From the NCBI GenBank assembly GCA_008711295.1, contig VUYV01000044.1, forward strand, positions 2,217,247 through 2,281,246: DNA of 64,000 nucleotides. Reading direction: 5' to 3'. Positions 10,853 to 23,204 of this stretch are shown in pieces. The notes under the pieces are model-generated. The model worked only from the letters and a program-made list of their open reading frames with translations. It had not been told where the DNA came from and made no database searches. The position numbers and the translations under genes are program-made. The stretch's first letter is position 1; every line of letters begins with the position of its first letter. This DNA is from Anarhynchus alexandrinus (lineage: Eukaryota > Chordata > Aves > Charadriiformes > Charadriidae).

Positions 10853-13800
10853 TTAAATGCACGCTTAGGTCTATTGGAGGATATTCTCCAGTCTCAGCAT
10901 ACAATCATATATGGCAATTTAATTTAGCAAGATGCTGACCACTCCCAGCATGAAGCTCAGCCCTGTAGACTTTACTGGGAGATAAAGATGGCTTGTGTTC
11001 TAGCAGCGTGCAAAACTAATCTCTTTTTTTTTCCCAAAAAACTCTAAGCTGCAAACAAGTTCATTTCAAACCACAGCTCTTCAACTTCAGCAGATTCCCT
11101 CACACAGGGAGCTCAAGCACAGCATAACACTCCATACTCTGTAAAAAAACAGGTTGTTCTTCAGACCCAGAAACTAAAACATCAGCCCTGACACTGGCAA
11201 TTAAGTAAAGCAAGATTTTAAAAGAATTACTGTATTCAACACAATTAAATAAAGAAAACATGGAAGAAGCCAATGAGAATACAAGGTTTGACATCTTTTC
11301 TCTTGACAGTGGTTCTCCAGGTGTGTTGCCAGGTCCATTTTAAATTTTGTGGTGACATATACAACAGGAAAAAAAAAAAGATTGTTTACTTTGGACCTGA
11401 TATTCATCAGCAGCACTTGGAAAGCTCAAACACTTGGGCAAAAATATAACAATGCATAAAAATCATGTCATTTCAGGCAAAAAATGCAACGTCTGACTAG
11501 CCATTCAAAAGTATGGTTGCAGTGGTTACCACAAATCAACTATATACAGCTTGAACCTCTAGAGGAAGAAAGGTTTTTCATCTCACTCAGAGGTCCACAA
11601 GAAGAGATGATTAATATGCTAGAAAATCCTCGGGGTCCAGATGCAATGTGCAAAGAAATCAGCATCAGATGAAGGGTTTTCTCAAGCATATGAGAGATTC
11701 TCCCCGATCAGGGATAAGGGGCTCACTGACAGTGGGCAGCTGGACATCAGGCTTGCCTTCAGCCTCCCTGGCCAAGCAGTACTTTTTTCTTTTACTAACC
11801 TTGGCTAAAATCTTTGTGTATAAGGGAGTCTGCCCCTTCCTATCTTTTTGTTTGAAGTGAAGTTACTACTTTATTAGACTCTCATTTAGCAAAAATAACA
11901 GTCTGAATAGGCTGAAAAACTGGTCCCTGGAATTGCCCCCAGGCCTCTGGGTAAGTCATACAAATGGAATGGGTCTTCAGATTGCTTCACTTGGGACAAA
12001 GATACCCGTCATTAGCTGATGCTGAACAACACCCAAAACTACTCTATGACTGATAAAGATGTACAATATGGTAGGTGAGGGGAAAGGGCAGGGCCTGTGC
12101 TGTCTGGACAGGGCGTTGGTCGGTCCATACTGATTTCCTGTAACCCAAAAGGCTCCACTTCTCCTTTCCTTCTCATGGCTTTTGTCTAACAGGAAAGCTG
12201 CTGCTGTGCCTTGTTTGGACATTGTGATTGCTGAGCACAGGCCAGTTGCATAAGCTTTAAGGGTACCTCTAGTACCTTAATCTGCCCCCTTCCTCATTAG
12301 ATGTGTGCTCATTGCCTCTTTTCCTTCCTCTTCTTCATTTCCTTGCTGTTGCAGAAGAACAAACACTAAATGAGTGGGGAAAGTGTCCAGAAAGGAACTT
12401 CAGACAGGGAGGCATCCAGTGGTCCCTCTGCTATGGGTAACATTTACGGAACCTGCTGTTAATCAGAGATGAAGTTTCTCAGTGCAGCGTCATACATCCC
12501 CTGTTGCTGCCTATTACTTAATCTTTGCTTCCTCAAATGGCACCCAGAATTGGGTAACAGCTTTCCTGAGGGTGACAGAAGCAAGGAAAAGATAGTACTT
12601 CAATGATAAAAATGAAAAGCTTATCAACAGGGACTTTGACCCACGTCCACTAATGAAAGAAGAAAGAAGTGGTCGAGTAGATTGTAGTGAATGTGAACTG
12701 GATTCAGCAGAACTAGCTTGAGTTTTGCATAGACTCAACCATTTCACAGGGTTGATCCTCCTCTTATCTGTCTGCCTTCCTGAGATCACTAGACACAAAC
12801 AAGCAAACTTCACAATTAAATGATGCCATTTTTTTTCCCATAAATGACTAGTCATTTTTGTTCAGTTCCATTTTGGGACAGTTGGCTCAAGATGGGAGTA
12901 TCAGACAACTGTGAGATAGGTAACTTTGTCCTGAAAAAACTCCACTGAGAACAGGCTCAGTAGCCTGTTTCTTATCACTGATGATAGCATTATGTTATTA
13001 AGGACCAGTAAACAGCTGACAGTGTTTGTGCTCCAGCATGGAGATTAAAACTTTCCAAAAGTGCTTTGACTTGCAGTATGGTATTAATCCATAAAAGTGC
13101 TATGTGCAGGTACAAATATTCCTGATCCAGTGATTGTAGACTAGGAGGCTTCAGGACTTTCCTAGGTGACAAGGACATTCAAGGCAGAAGTGGATGTTGC
13201 CCTTAGTCTAGTTGATACTCAAAATGCCAAACATATTTTCCAGATGAAGCTTTAATTTGTAGACCTATAGTCCAAACCCCAGTCTTAATTCCACCAAAGT
13301 CATACCTCTGATTTGTAAAACAAGTTTCATCAAGAGTGAGGAAGTATGAAGACAAACATTTGAACATCTAGAAAGCAGTAACATGCACTTTCCTTTGTAG
13401 GTTTGGAAGAACGACAAAAAAAATCACTGAAATCCTAACTGGAATCTCTTGGGACTCTGCTGCTGACTGCTCTTTTTAGATTTTCTGTTTACCGTCTGAC
13501 CCTTTTTTTAACTTAGCTTTCTTAATATCAAGAAACCGAGCCCTCAGAAATACTTAGCATTGAGAAGCTAGAGAGCAGTATGTTAGAGAAAAGGATGGAA
13601 GGAGATACACGCCGTGCAGTTCTACTGTGCCTTTGTGTGCCATTTACTGCACTTCTCCAGCTTTAATGGCTCAGCTGTCGCCACATAAGGAATGCCGTGT
13701 TTTGCTTAGTGTAACTGATCCCACAGAGAAGGTGTACAGTATGCTCTATTGTGGTGACTTTACTGTTAATTTTGTGTCCTTTAGTAAAAGAAGAAAAGCC

Positions 13801-14794
13801 TGTTCTGGCAATATGAATTTCCACTTTACATTTAGAAGAAAACTGTTTTTCACAAGGTTTTCCAGTGCAACACTTCGTAGAAGTGCACTGGAACGCTGAG
13901 GAAGATTAACTGCATGAGGTGCACACCCACTAAGAACACAAGCAAAATTTAATTTTTGATCTGGAAACACATGAAGAAAGTGCCACACTAGCTAGTATAA
14001 TGGTTTGAAGGACAAGTTAGCTCCTCTGTGACAGCAACAGTAAATGAGAAATGGAACGGTACATTTCCGTATGTACACACAATGGAAAATGACTGCCATC
14101 AGGTCCAGCATCAAATGGCTAATCCTTTCCTGCAAAGCCCTTGACACCAGATAATCTGTGCCAATTTACATGCACTCTGTACATGGACTCTTCTCCATTT
14201 TAAATTCTGTTTTCTACAGCAGCTAGGTCTGGCAAAAAACCCAGCACATTTAAAAAAAAGAAGGGGTGAATTTTGAACAGATGTGACAGAAAACATTGGA
14301 ACGGGGTTCTTTCTTTAGGCCAACATCCTCAGTGGGCTTTGAGGAAGAGGGGAAAGTACATCTTTACTCTCAGGAGGACTATGGAAAGGGAAACATCGAA
14401 GGCATCTCTTCTCAAGGCTGAGAGTAGTAACCTCTGCTATGTAGAATAGCCCCTTGGTTGCCAGCAGCTCTAGGCAGAAGAGGGAAGAATTTAAAAGCAC
14501 TTTTGGTTCCTTGCACTTATTCACCAAGAACGTCTTCCCAAGCTTTAGAATTTAGAATCTTATAATGTTTTTTATTAGCAAACTTGGGAATAGTGCATTG
14601 TATAGAAGCCAAAGCCACAGTAGAGTAAAATATGTCTTACCAACAGGAGTAAATATGAAGTACCCCTACAAGCCAGACACATCTCAGAGCAGCTGCTTGT
14701 TATTTTTCTTTGGCATATATTTTTCTGGATATGAGACACCTTTATCTTCCTAACCCCAAACAGACAGAAGAACAGAACACACTGTGCCTATTGT
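10853..14794. other. Unique sequence
   Basis: No recognised gene. Notable signals are a very clean polypyrimidine tract and acceptor at 12310-12354 and a bulged hairpin at 13861-13892. Open frames such as minus 12514-12855 (113 codons) and minus 14315-14527 look like chance frames. Consistent with intron or intergenic DNA. Confidence 0.5.
13861..13892. repeat. Bulged inverted repeat
   Basis: TCCAGTGCA-ACA-CTTC pairs with GAAG-TGCACTGGA around a GTA loop, giving 13 paired bases interrupted by one three-base bulge. The pairing does not continue beyond these arms, so it is shorter than a normal pre-miRNA stem. It may be a remnant of a palindromic element or a chance structure. Confidence 0.6.
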
Positions 14795-14881
14795 GGGCCA
14801 AATCCTCTGCTGACATAAATTAGATTCTCTCCATTGAAACCAATAGAGCTGTTGTGGTTGATACAGATTTGGACTCTGACC
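14795..14881. repeat. Decayed palindromic MITE-like element
   Basis: GGGCCAAATCCTC at the left end and CAGATTTGGACTCTGACC at the right end are partly complementary, and the centre reads CTCCATTGAAACCAATAGAG, the hallmark of a widespread amniote palindromic repeat with a 'ctccattgacttcaatggag' core. The copy is old, with many mismatches between the arms. Such elements are non-autonomous DNA-transposon relics. No family name is given because I cannot compare with a library. Confidence 0.55.
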
Positions 14882-16683
14882 TCTTAAACCAGCCTCTCAC
14901 ACATCTAAGATATGGCTTCCCTTAAAAAATTTCACTATGCTTCACAAAATAACACAATCTCAACAGAAAGAGTTTACAGTCTACAAGGAGGCAGGATCAG
15001 TTGCTAATGAGGATACTACACAAGGGCCTGTGGGTTTTTAAATTAGTTTTTAGATTTAGAACAGATTTTCCCAATATTCAAGACTCTGGGGAGACAGCAG
15101 TTGGCAATATAACTTGGAATCCGATAAAACTAATCCTTCAAGTATGTATGTCGCACTGACAGATTCGGTTTGAATCAGTATTGCCTTTACTTTACAGTAA
15201 GAGAACAACAAAATAAGAGACCATAACGTATAAACTCATTATTTCCCTATATAAACAGGTAGCTTTTTTACCTCAACCTCAGTATGATGACTTCCCAGTT
15301 TTAAAGATACAGTGTGCAAATTCCTGTTGGTCAAAGAGGAAGCTGTCAGATTATTTGCGTTTTTTTTAATGCTTTTCAAAACACTGGGATCTTGCTTAAA
15401 CAGAAGTCGGGTCTGACTTTCAGCTACTGAGACTCATGCCAAGGATATGAAAAGAAGGATCTATATTTGAGGACAGATACAAGATCTAACATCTTTCGGC
15501 CTAGAAAACAGACTGGAAGGAATAGTAAGAGGTCATCTTGCTCATCCCAACAGCTATGGTTGCTTATGTGAATGTCTGTTCAGGAGTTGAGCGAGGTCTG
15601 TTGGTGTGCTGCAGTCATTCTGGCAGGATCTTGGCGGCATTTCCAAAGCTATTAATTAGCAGATTACTCATCAGTGGAGCTAGGGCATCCTGTAAACTGA
15701 TGCCCTGCTGACCCTGCTGAATTAATTTTCCATAAATAAAATGCAAACCTCATAGATTTTATTGGTCTCCACAGGACAGATTTTTTTCCCTTCATTTTCA
15801 CAGTTAAAGCAATTATTCAAAATGGTATAAAAACACCTGCTCAGCACTTAGCAGGCAAAATAGCCTGAAAGTGGGTCTTAAATGGAGTCTTCGTACCACA
15901 TGTGTGTATGTCACTGATACAAAGTATATTAAACATTGAGGTAAGCATGTCAATGCGTTTGCAGCCTTGAACATTAGAATCTAGTTTGTTTAGAGGGGAA
16001 ATGTTGACAAGGACCCTGGGATTTACTCCCTGCTTATTTAAAAAGTAAAAGAAGACTTTTAACTTCTACCTGATGGGCAGATGGGTTGATCTTGCGTTAG
16101 CAGAGCATCTGCTGAATAGCACACACAGCTGGGCAGCACATTCTTTTTACCATATTGTGAATGCAGCACAGGATACAAAGCTGAGCAAAATTTCACTTAT
16201 ACAACTGGTGGTTAATTCTGTGCCAACAGTAATTAGCTTCTGTAAAGAGTTTATAACAAGAAACCACAAAACAGTTTTATTCTGATGAAACTGATGGGAA
16301 AAACCCATGTGCGTCTGTCCATGGGGTGTGAGCTCCAAGGCTTGGCAGGAGAATTGAGACGCAGGCTTTCAGGCCAAAGGCAAAAGAATGCTTCACTGAG
16401 CTACAGAGCAGCTTCCTTTTTAATGCTTACTTGTATTACAGCAGCATCTCTAGTCCTAGTCAAGGATCTGGGCTGCTGGTATTATGAATGAAATGGCTAA
16501 ATAGAGGACCTTGCTCCCCAAGCATGCACAGTCTAGGGCCCTGATTTGGCCAACACAAATCTTTAGTGCATTTATGCCAAGGAGATTGCTGTCAAAGTTA
16601 GTTGAAATTTTACAGGATCGGGGTCTTAGCCAATTATTTGTAAAAACAAGGTACTGATTAATAGTATTGATCTTAAAAGAGCA
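14882..16683. other. Unique sequence, no gene
   Basis: Nothing gene-like. A fragment near 14960-14985 (AAAGAGTTTACAGTCTAC) resembles the inner part of the same old MIR/L2-type tail seen at 42421-42490, on the minus strand. The stretch 16535-16625 (GGCCCTGATTTGGCC ... GGATCGGGGTC) may be another worn palindromic relic. Plus frames at 16073-16285 and 16285-16491 are short and unrecognised. Confidence 0.45.
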
Positions 16684-16748
16684 GAGAGTGTATGCTTAAC
16701 TCTGCAGGTGGGACTAGTTGTATTAATTTCAGTGGGATTACATCCATT
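16684..16748. repeat. Fragment of a palindromic amniote element
   Basis: TATGCTTAACTCTGCAGGTG then TAATTTCAGTGGGATTAC corresponds to half of a repeat whose copies read 'cttaactttaagcatgtgagtagtcccattgatttcagtgggactac'. A better-preserved copy is at 51730-51868. It is a non-autonomous DNA-transposon relic, strand arbitrary. Identification is by memory of the repeated phrase. Confidence 0.45.
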
Positions 16749-16904
16749 TACAAAACTAGAGAAATTGTTCCTAGTTTCTTGGATAAACATCTGCATTCAT
16801 ATCAAAAGTAACCTGAAATAGGGATTCTGTTCCATTCTCTTTCTGGTAGCATATAGAAGCCCCTGTCAGAGGGGCTCACTGCACTAAGCACTGGGCAAAT
16901 ACTG

Positions 16905-17032
16905 AGCTCCTTATCTTACAGTGGAAGCAGATAAAGGGAGAGAATGGAAAGGAGTCGTGAAGTTAACACTACATAGCTACCTGTGGCCACACATCAGGTG
17001 GATGCTGGGAATAGAGACCAGGTCACCTGTAT
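16905..17032 (-). repeat. MIR-type SINE remnant, minus strand
   Basis: Read on the plus strand, the order CTTATCTTACAGTGGAAGC, GAAGTTAACACTACATAGC, then CACACATCAGGTGGATGCTG, GGGAATAGAGACCAGGTCACC follows the reverse complement of MIR: 'ttacagatgaggaaactgaggc ... gttaagtgacttgcccaaggtcacac ... gggattcgaacccaggtc'. The match runs through both the A/B-box side and the CORE side, so I take it as one near-complete old SINE. The sequence at 16855-16904 (CCTGTCAGAGGGGCTCAC) may be its MIR/L2-type tail. Confidence 0.6.
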
Positions 17033-18340
17033 CGTGGTTATCATTACAACACTTCAATAGCTGATTTTACAAAAAAAATGAGGACATAAAAATACCTCGT
17101 ATTATCCAGTTTTCTTGGAGAAAGGTTCTTGCTAGACTTAGAGAACTCAAAAGCACATTGGATAAGGGAGAGTCAACATTAACAAGGCTGGAAATTCCCG
17201 TTAGAAGAAGCCACTTCAGGAAGCAAGTATGACTGAGCTGCACTGGGGAAAAAACTCTCTACTCTTATAGCTGCACCATGGGGGAGATTGCACAAGCAGC
17301 GTGCTCCCATTGTGACCGTGCTCATGCAGTGCTCACGCACAGCCATCTCTGGCAGGGCGCTGCCTCAGTACTCGTTACAGGACGTAACAGTGGAGTTTTA
17401 TTGCCACTGCCTTCAAGAAACCACGTTCTTAGAATTTGTTCCCTCTCAGCCTGACAGTTTGGAAATCTATGATGTCTTTTGTATAAGATACTATGTTAAC
17501 TGACCTACTGCTTATTGGGTAAAACACTGGCCCTCCCTTCTGCTCCCTCAATTCACCTCTCTTCAAGGATATGAAGTATGTATGAGCACTGCAAAGGCCA
17601 AAACCCAAGTGCCAGGCTGGTCAGTAGCGAGGCACTGAATAACAAATGAATAACATCGAAGTTCATTATTTTCAGTTCTATCCCATGGAGTAACAATCTG
17701 CCCTGCTAAACAAAAGCATGCTGAGGTTATCTCAATAGACCACCCTGTAAAGACAAAAGTGCAAGTGTAGCTGGTTTCTTTGAAGTATTGTGCCTTTGAA
17801 TGCATCTATGCCTCAAAAATGAGGGAAGGAGTAATTGCAGCATGTGCTGATTTACCTGTGCTCGGCTAACACAGCTTGGTAATAATAGCAGCAAAAATGT
17901 GGCAATGTGGGTTTAACAGCCTGAGTATGTACTCGGAGTCTTTCAGAGTTTGTAATCTGGTTACTAGCATGTTAAAGACCTCTCAGCTGCATCTCTGTGG
18001 CTCTTATTATTCATGCTAATTAGATTAAGCTAGCAGAGATATTTTTGCACATGCTACAAGCGCACCTTCATTTTCCTGGGTGGAGTATGTGTATGCAGGG
18101 GACAGTGTGGATAGATACCCTAAGTTTCTCGCAAAGTGCAGACGGGACAGGCTACTTTATCCCAGTAGTGCAGAAGTAAAGACTTTAGAAGTTCCATGAT
18201 GGAGCAGCATACAGCAGCTCATCTTGTAATTTCACAGAATAACCTCTGGCATTGTACAAAAGAAAAATAGTAACTGAAATTTTTAATAACTTTGCAATAA
18301 CTTCTGGATATATGTATATCTTTCTTAATATAAAAAGGAA

Positions 18341-18455
18341 GTGGGCAGTGTGGTAAAGTAAATGTATGATTAACTACTCACGAGATGTGGGTTCGGTACT
18401 TGGTTTTTCCTGACCAAGCTCTATCACCAGCTCTGCCATTCTATTCAAATTATTT
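18341..18455 (+). repeat. Possible MIR-type SINE remnant
   Basis: GTGGGCAGTGTGGTAAAGTA, later AGATGTGGGTTCGGTACTTGG and CTCTATCACCAGCTCTGCCA, has the order of a MIR head: 'cagtgtggtctagtgg ... ctgggttcgaatcc ... cagctctgccac'. The spacing is right but identity is low, and the normal 'tgtgaccttgggcaagtca' segment is not clear. Confidence 0.4.
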
Positions 18456-18927
18456 CCCCTCCTACTTTTGTTTCTTTTCTCACTGTTTCTGTTTCATTCA
18501 TTCATGCTGTAGTTTCTCTTGACATGTTTTGAACAGTACATAGCAACAGGGTCCCAGACTCAGTTTGGGATTTTGGGCATGACTGCAGTAGAAATAAACA
18601 GTAATTCAAATTTGATATTGTTGTTCCTTGGAGTATATGTACTCCCTGCTAAATTAAAACAGCAAGGAAAAAAAGATTTCATTTTTCTGCGGTCTTGTGT
18701 GTCTCAGGAGAGGAGCAGGTGATTAGATCCTTGGGTTCTGTACTAGTGCTCAGAGCAAGAAAGGTTGCGATTCAGGACTCCTACTGATAGCTTGTACTGT
18801 TCATGGGAAAGCAAGGTCACCCCTATGCTTCTATATGCCATCATAAGCAGCATTACACAATAATTCAAAATTTGTCAATGTTGCAAACATACTCTAGGTG
18901 TAAATATTTTCTGTCCAACATCCACAA

Positions 18928-18995
18928 TGGCCCTATAAGATAAGTTTGGAAATTACTTTTTGTGACAGCAGTGGAACAGAGAAAGGCTAGCGCTG
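18928..18995 (-). repeat. Possible MIR 3' part, minus strand
   Basis: GGCCCTATAAGATAAGT followed by GTGGAACAGAGAAAGGCTAGC reads like the reverse complement of a MIR 3' half ('ccctatgaggtaggt ... ggaaactgaggcacagagaggctaag'). Only this segment is alignable by eye. Confidence 0.4.
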
Positions 18996-19210
18996 GACTA
19001 TTAGTCATTGGCTTGTTGCTATCAGATTTTACTAACAAGAGGTGGCACTGGTACCTTGTTGTTCTGAAATTACTGGGAAGTCATTAGCTGTGATTCCAAA
19101 GCCAAAACCTACTGCATTCCCTTTTAACATCAGCCAAGAGATTGGGATTAAAAAAAGATGTATAATTAGAAAAGGCTTAATCCTTGCTGTGTTCTAAACA
19201 TTAAATCTGT

Positions 19211-19233
19211 TAAAAAAAAAGAAAAAGAAAAAG
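19211..19233. repeat. A-rich simple repeat
   Basis: A nine-adenine run is followed by GAAAAAGAAAAAG, a short (AAAAAG)-like repeat. It has no target-site duplication or retrocopy body next to it that I can see. Confidence 0.85.
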
Positions 19234-21298
19234 TAAGTGTCACAAGTAAGCAGGTGGGGAAAAGAGGGTAAGAAGCAGCAAATGGCTGAGTCCCTGAAGG
19301 TACGGAACAGGCTTCCCCCGTATCCTCAGCTTCCAGGAGAGAGGGAGGGCCCCGTGTCTTTCTGCCTGTGGGGAGGGAGCATCTTCAATGTGATCCCACG
19401 AAAGGAACTATGCTCAGCTCCTGGGAGGGATCATTTTGCCTGTCAGGGAAACATCAGGGTTAGCTCTGGGGAACAAGATCATCCTGCGTCATTCAAGGGA
19501 GGCTCCTCTTTAGGCCCTCAGAGAGAGGGAGGGATCAGGCTTCTGCCCTCCAGTAACCTCCTGCAGCCCTGTGCAGATGCTCTGTCTACAGCTACATCCC
19601 AGTCCTCCAGAGGGAAGAATGGGCCAGCCTTCAAGGACAAAGGAGCAGACAGGCAGAACGGACAAACCTAAGGACAGATTTTCATTACAAAATCATTAAA
19701 TACTCCCCTGACTTGCAAGCTTGAAATAAACTACATGGAGCCACTAGGTTCAGATCCTGCAAGATAAGGGACCATGGACCATGTATGGGCCTGTCTTATG
19801 ACATTAGTCCAGCACTTATGGCCTATCCCTATTTCTTGGTGCAGTTACTTGCTAAAAACAACAACAACCAGCCCACATTCCTCAAAAGAATTTTGGAAGA
19901 AGCAAAGAAGAGACTGATGCTCAGGAGCCCAGGGCCAGATCAGCCCTTGATATGACTTCCCAAGTTCAGTAAGCTGTGTAGCTCCTTGTGAAAGGCAGCC
20001 ATCGTTGCTGCGGCTCAGAGCTGAAACGGACAGTCCACACTGGTTCAAGCAGAGTGGGGTCCTCACTGGGGTAAACACTATATGGCAGGTTGCAGGGCAT
20101 CTACACACTTCTGTGTTGCTTTGTCATCTTGGTGGCATTCCAGCCTGCTGACTGACAGAACTTCAGAAACTTGGTTAGGGTTACCAGCTAGTAAGTCCTC
20201 TGTTCATCTTCATTGTGCAACTTGTGTCTAGGACATTACTGCAGGATTTTCATTGTCCTCTTGCTAAGATGTATCACTGTGCAGGAAGCAGCTTTTGGGA
20301 CAGATGGGGAATGATGCTGAAAAGAATTTGAAAGGGAAAGAGGGCTAAAATATACTGTCGCGATGTTTCTGAGTAAATAAAGATAAGAGCGATGGAAGCT
20401 CTTCTGGCAGGGACATTAGCACAGCATCAGCAAATTAGTTTAGCACTAGAAAATTGACATGGAACGGAAACAAGGCATTCAAAGCAAGGATGTGCTTTAA
20501 CTAGGCACAAAGCCGACGTTATTTAAGAAAAAGAAGTGGAGTTGGTTCCAGAGTAGCTAATTCATTTCTCCTTATCTTCCCTTGGCAGGGGCTAGCTGCT
20601 TAAAGACCACTTGATGTATGCCTGCTGCTTCCTCCCCTCTCCCCTCACTTGTTTGCCTTGCAGAAAACAGAAATTAGTTCTGTTGCAAATGACTCCAGTT
20701 CCCCATGGGCTGCAGAGAAACAAATCGCAGCTTATTGGGCATCTGTGTGACATCCCAGCACTCTGAAGCGCATGGCAGTATTTGCACTTGCTCTAAGATC
20801 AGCTCTATGCTAAAACATTTGCTGGAATACAAATGCCCGTTATAAATATTTTCTTTTCATTACATTTCTGTGTTGGTAAAAGGCCTAGCAAACACAGATA
20901 CACTGTCATAAAAACACTTTTCAAGTATCACTTCATTTGCTTAGCAAAAGTTAACTGACGACACATTTTACTGCCTGAATAATTTTTCTGTTGTGTAAGC
21001 CCATTACAAATTTCAGGGAGATAGTGAAAACAAGAGGTTTGATACCTTCTCATTCTCGGTAGTTAAACTAATTTTCTCAGCAGTTCATTTAGCAGAGCTA
21101 GTATTATATGGACAGGCATACTAGAACATCCTGCTGGACCATTTTGTCATAAAATTAGTCCTGGTCTCCACTGATATTTAAAATGAAGTGGTTCCTGTTT
21201 ATTATACCTAGTAACTTAAGTTTCAAAATATGTCAGGGTTAAGGATAGGCTTAGGCCAAGCTGGGAATCCAGCTGGGTTAACTTTGCAACTAGAATCT

Positions 21299-21457
21299 CA
21301 GCAGCTATTCCCAGGTCTGAGCTGTGCAGCCATCAAAAGCTGACCTCTGAGCTTCACGGTGTGTAACGCTGGTGATTAATAAATGTTCTGTGATAACTTT
21401 AAGCNCAGGTTCCCAGCAGCTATTCCCATTAATAAATGTTCTGTGATAACTTTAAGC
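21299..21457. other. Assembly join with local duplication (single N at 21405)
   Basis: A 14-base string (CAGCAGCTATTCCC) occurs at 21299-21312 and 21414-21427, and a 30-base string occurs at 21375-21404 and again at 21428-21457. In the first copy the two are separated by 62 bases (21313-21374); in the second they abut exactly. One N (21405) sits between the copies. The simplest reading is two alleles, one lacking 62 bp, placed in series by the assembler rather than merged. A true tandem duplication followed by deletion is possible but would not explain why the N falls at the junction. Confidence 0.8.
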
Positions 21458-23204
21458 TCAGTCCTAATTATCAGTATAGACCAAAGCTGCTACTGTTATC
21501 CTCTTCCTTTAGTTGATCTGTCTGAAGAGATTCTCTGTCAATTCACCAAGGTTACAGTCCTCTTCTCCCTTCCTAAATCTAAAAATTGAAGCACTCCTTT
21601 ATGCTTTTTTCTTCAGCCATTCTGTCACATCATGGTCAACCTTTGCACATTTCATGCTGCAGCTCTTGTCTAAGTGTGGGAGCGTATACTTCTCAAAGTT
21701 GTATAGCTTGGTTTTCCCAGAGTCACAGAAAACAGAGGGGAGGATTCTTGCCAGAACGCCTCTCTTTGCTTCCTAGCTATTCAGCCTGGCTGTATGCCAG
21801 TTCTGCATAATACTTTTTCTAGATGTTTTGCTAGATTTTTGGAAGAGGTGGAAAAGAAGCTGACTTAGTCTATCCCTCCTAGTTTATTGAACCGACTACA
21901 CATCAGTGCAGATGATGTGAACTCATCCAGTACAACGGCTTCTAGTTTTATAGTTTGGTGGTTTCCAGTGAATTTCCAGTACCTCTCAGTAAACTATTCT
22001 GCACTATTCATAGCTCTAAGCTTCTCACTTTTTTCTCTATTATCACCTTTCATTTTGTAATCTCTTCAAACAGGGGACTGATTCTGCTATATTTGTCTAG
22101 TAACAAACTGACTATGTTTCCAGGATTAAATAAAACTAAGTATTTATAATCCCCTAGGACACAATCTTCAGCATTTTAAGAAAAGCAAAGTGGCAGTTAA
22201 CTTTGAGTTATGAGTTAGAGAACTGACGGATTCTGCTACAAATGCAGCATCCATGAATGACTCCTCAGTGGAAAATCTGGGTTGTCAGCTTATTGCTAGC
22301 ATCTGTTACAGCAATGGCAGTGACATTTAAAAATACTAAACCCGCTTGGTAAGTTACTATTTTAGAGCAGATATATAAATTCAGCACACTTTCATCAAAA
22401 CCAGAGCATGCATCTAGCAAATTGGAATTTTATGTCAGCAGTACACATTTGTACAATGAATACAAACACGCAACGTGAGAGAGTTCTGTGTCATTCTTTT
22501 GGTAGCCCAGGGCTGGAGAGACTATGGGCAAGAAAACGTTTCATACTAGCTTTCTTGACTGAAGAAAGAACTTATTCCCTAGAAAAAGGCCCACGTATAC
22601 AAACTAGAAACTGATAGTGACCTAGCCATACATGGTGTCAGTTAGGCAGGCTCTTTCATGGTGGTGAAGGAGCTGAACTGCTCACGAGAAATGTGTTTGT
22701 TCAGCCCTACAAGCTTTGAAATGTATGGACTGGTAAATATAAGTGAGCACAAAATCTGTGCAGCTCCATGTTAACCTCGTGGCTGCAGCTTTTAGTGCCA
22801 GGAACACTCAAGAAGAACATTCCTGCTCAGTTACAGCACACCGAAGGGCGGAAGCAACTCAAGCACAGAACAGCAACAAACAGTACAGTCATAGAAGCCT
22901 TGGTGCGAAACAGTTAAAAATACTTGAGTCATGTCTTTTCAAGAATTGAAGGACTAGCTGTGAAAAGCTCCAGTGACTTCCAGGGAACCAGGCTGTAAAC
23001 AACACAGCACAACTGAAGATGAGGACAGTATAATATATCTGACGGGTACAAATCTGCCACATGGCCAGCATCAGGCGAGGTGCTTGTCAAAAAGGCATCT
23101 GCAGCTGTTCCCTTTTCAGGCTGTTTACTCTACAGGAGGATTTACCATCTGTGCAGAAAAAACAATGCACACACCAGAAATCAGTGTCTGTCAGATGAAG
23201 CCTA
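21458..23204. other. Unique sequence
   Basis: No gene recognised. Three overlapping short frames on the plus strand at 21383-21810 reflect chance openness in T-rich DNA, and the first spans the N at 21405. No repeat family recognised. Confidence 0.5.

Larger units (their letters stand above)
17033..21298. other. Unique sequence
   Basis: No recognised gene. Includes the possible MIR pieces listed separately, an AT-rich homeodomain-site-like stretch at 17940-18065, an A-rich (AAAAAG)n patch at 19211-19233, a GC-richer plus frame of 144 codons at 19237-19671 that I cannot relate to any family, and a pyrimidine-rich acceptor at 20630-20663. Most of 20400-21000 is smooth unique sequence that could include conserved non-coding DNA. 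Confidence 0.5.

Noticed and set aside
19237..19671. 144-codon plus frame in a GC-richer stretch, longest frame outside the CpG island and CR1
   Set aside because: Starts at a non-ATG codon, low-complexity composition (Gly, Ser, Pro, Lys), no recognisable domain, no splice sites at sensible phase, and preceded by a simple A-rich repeat.
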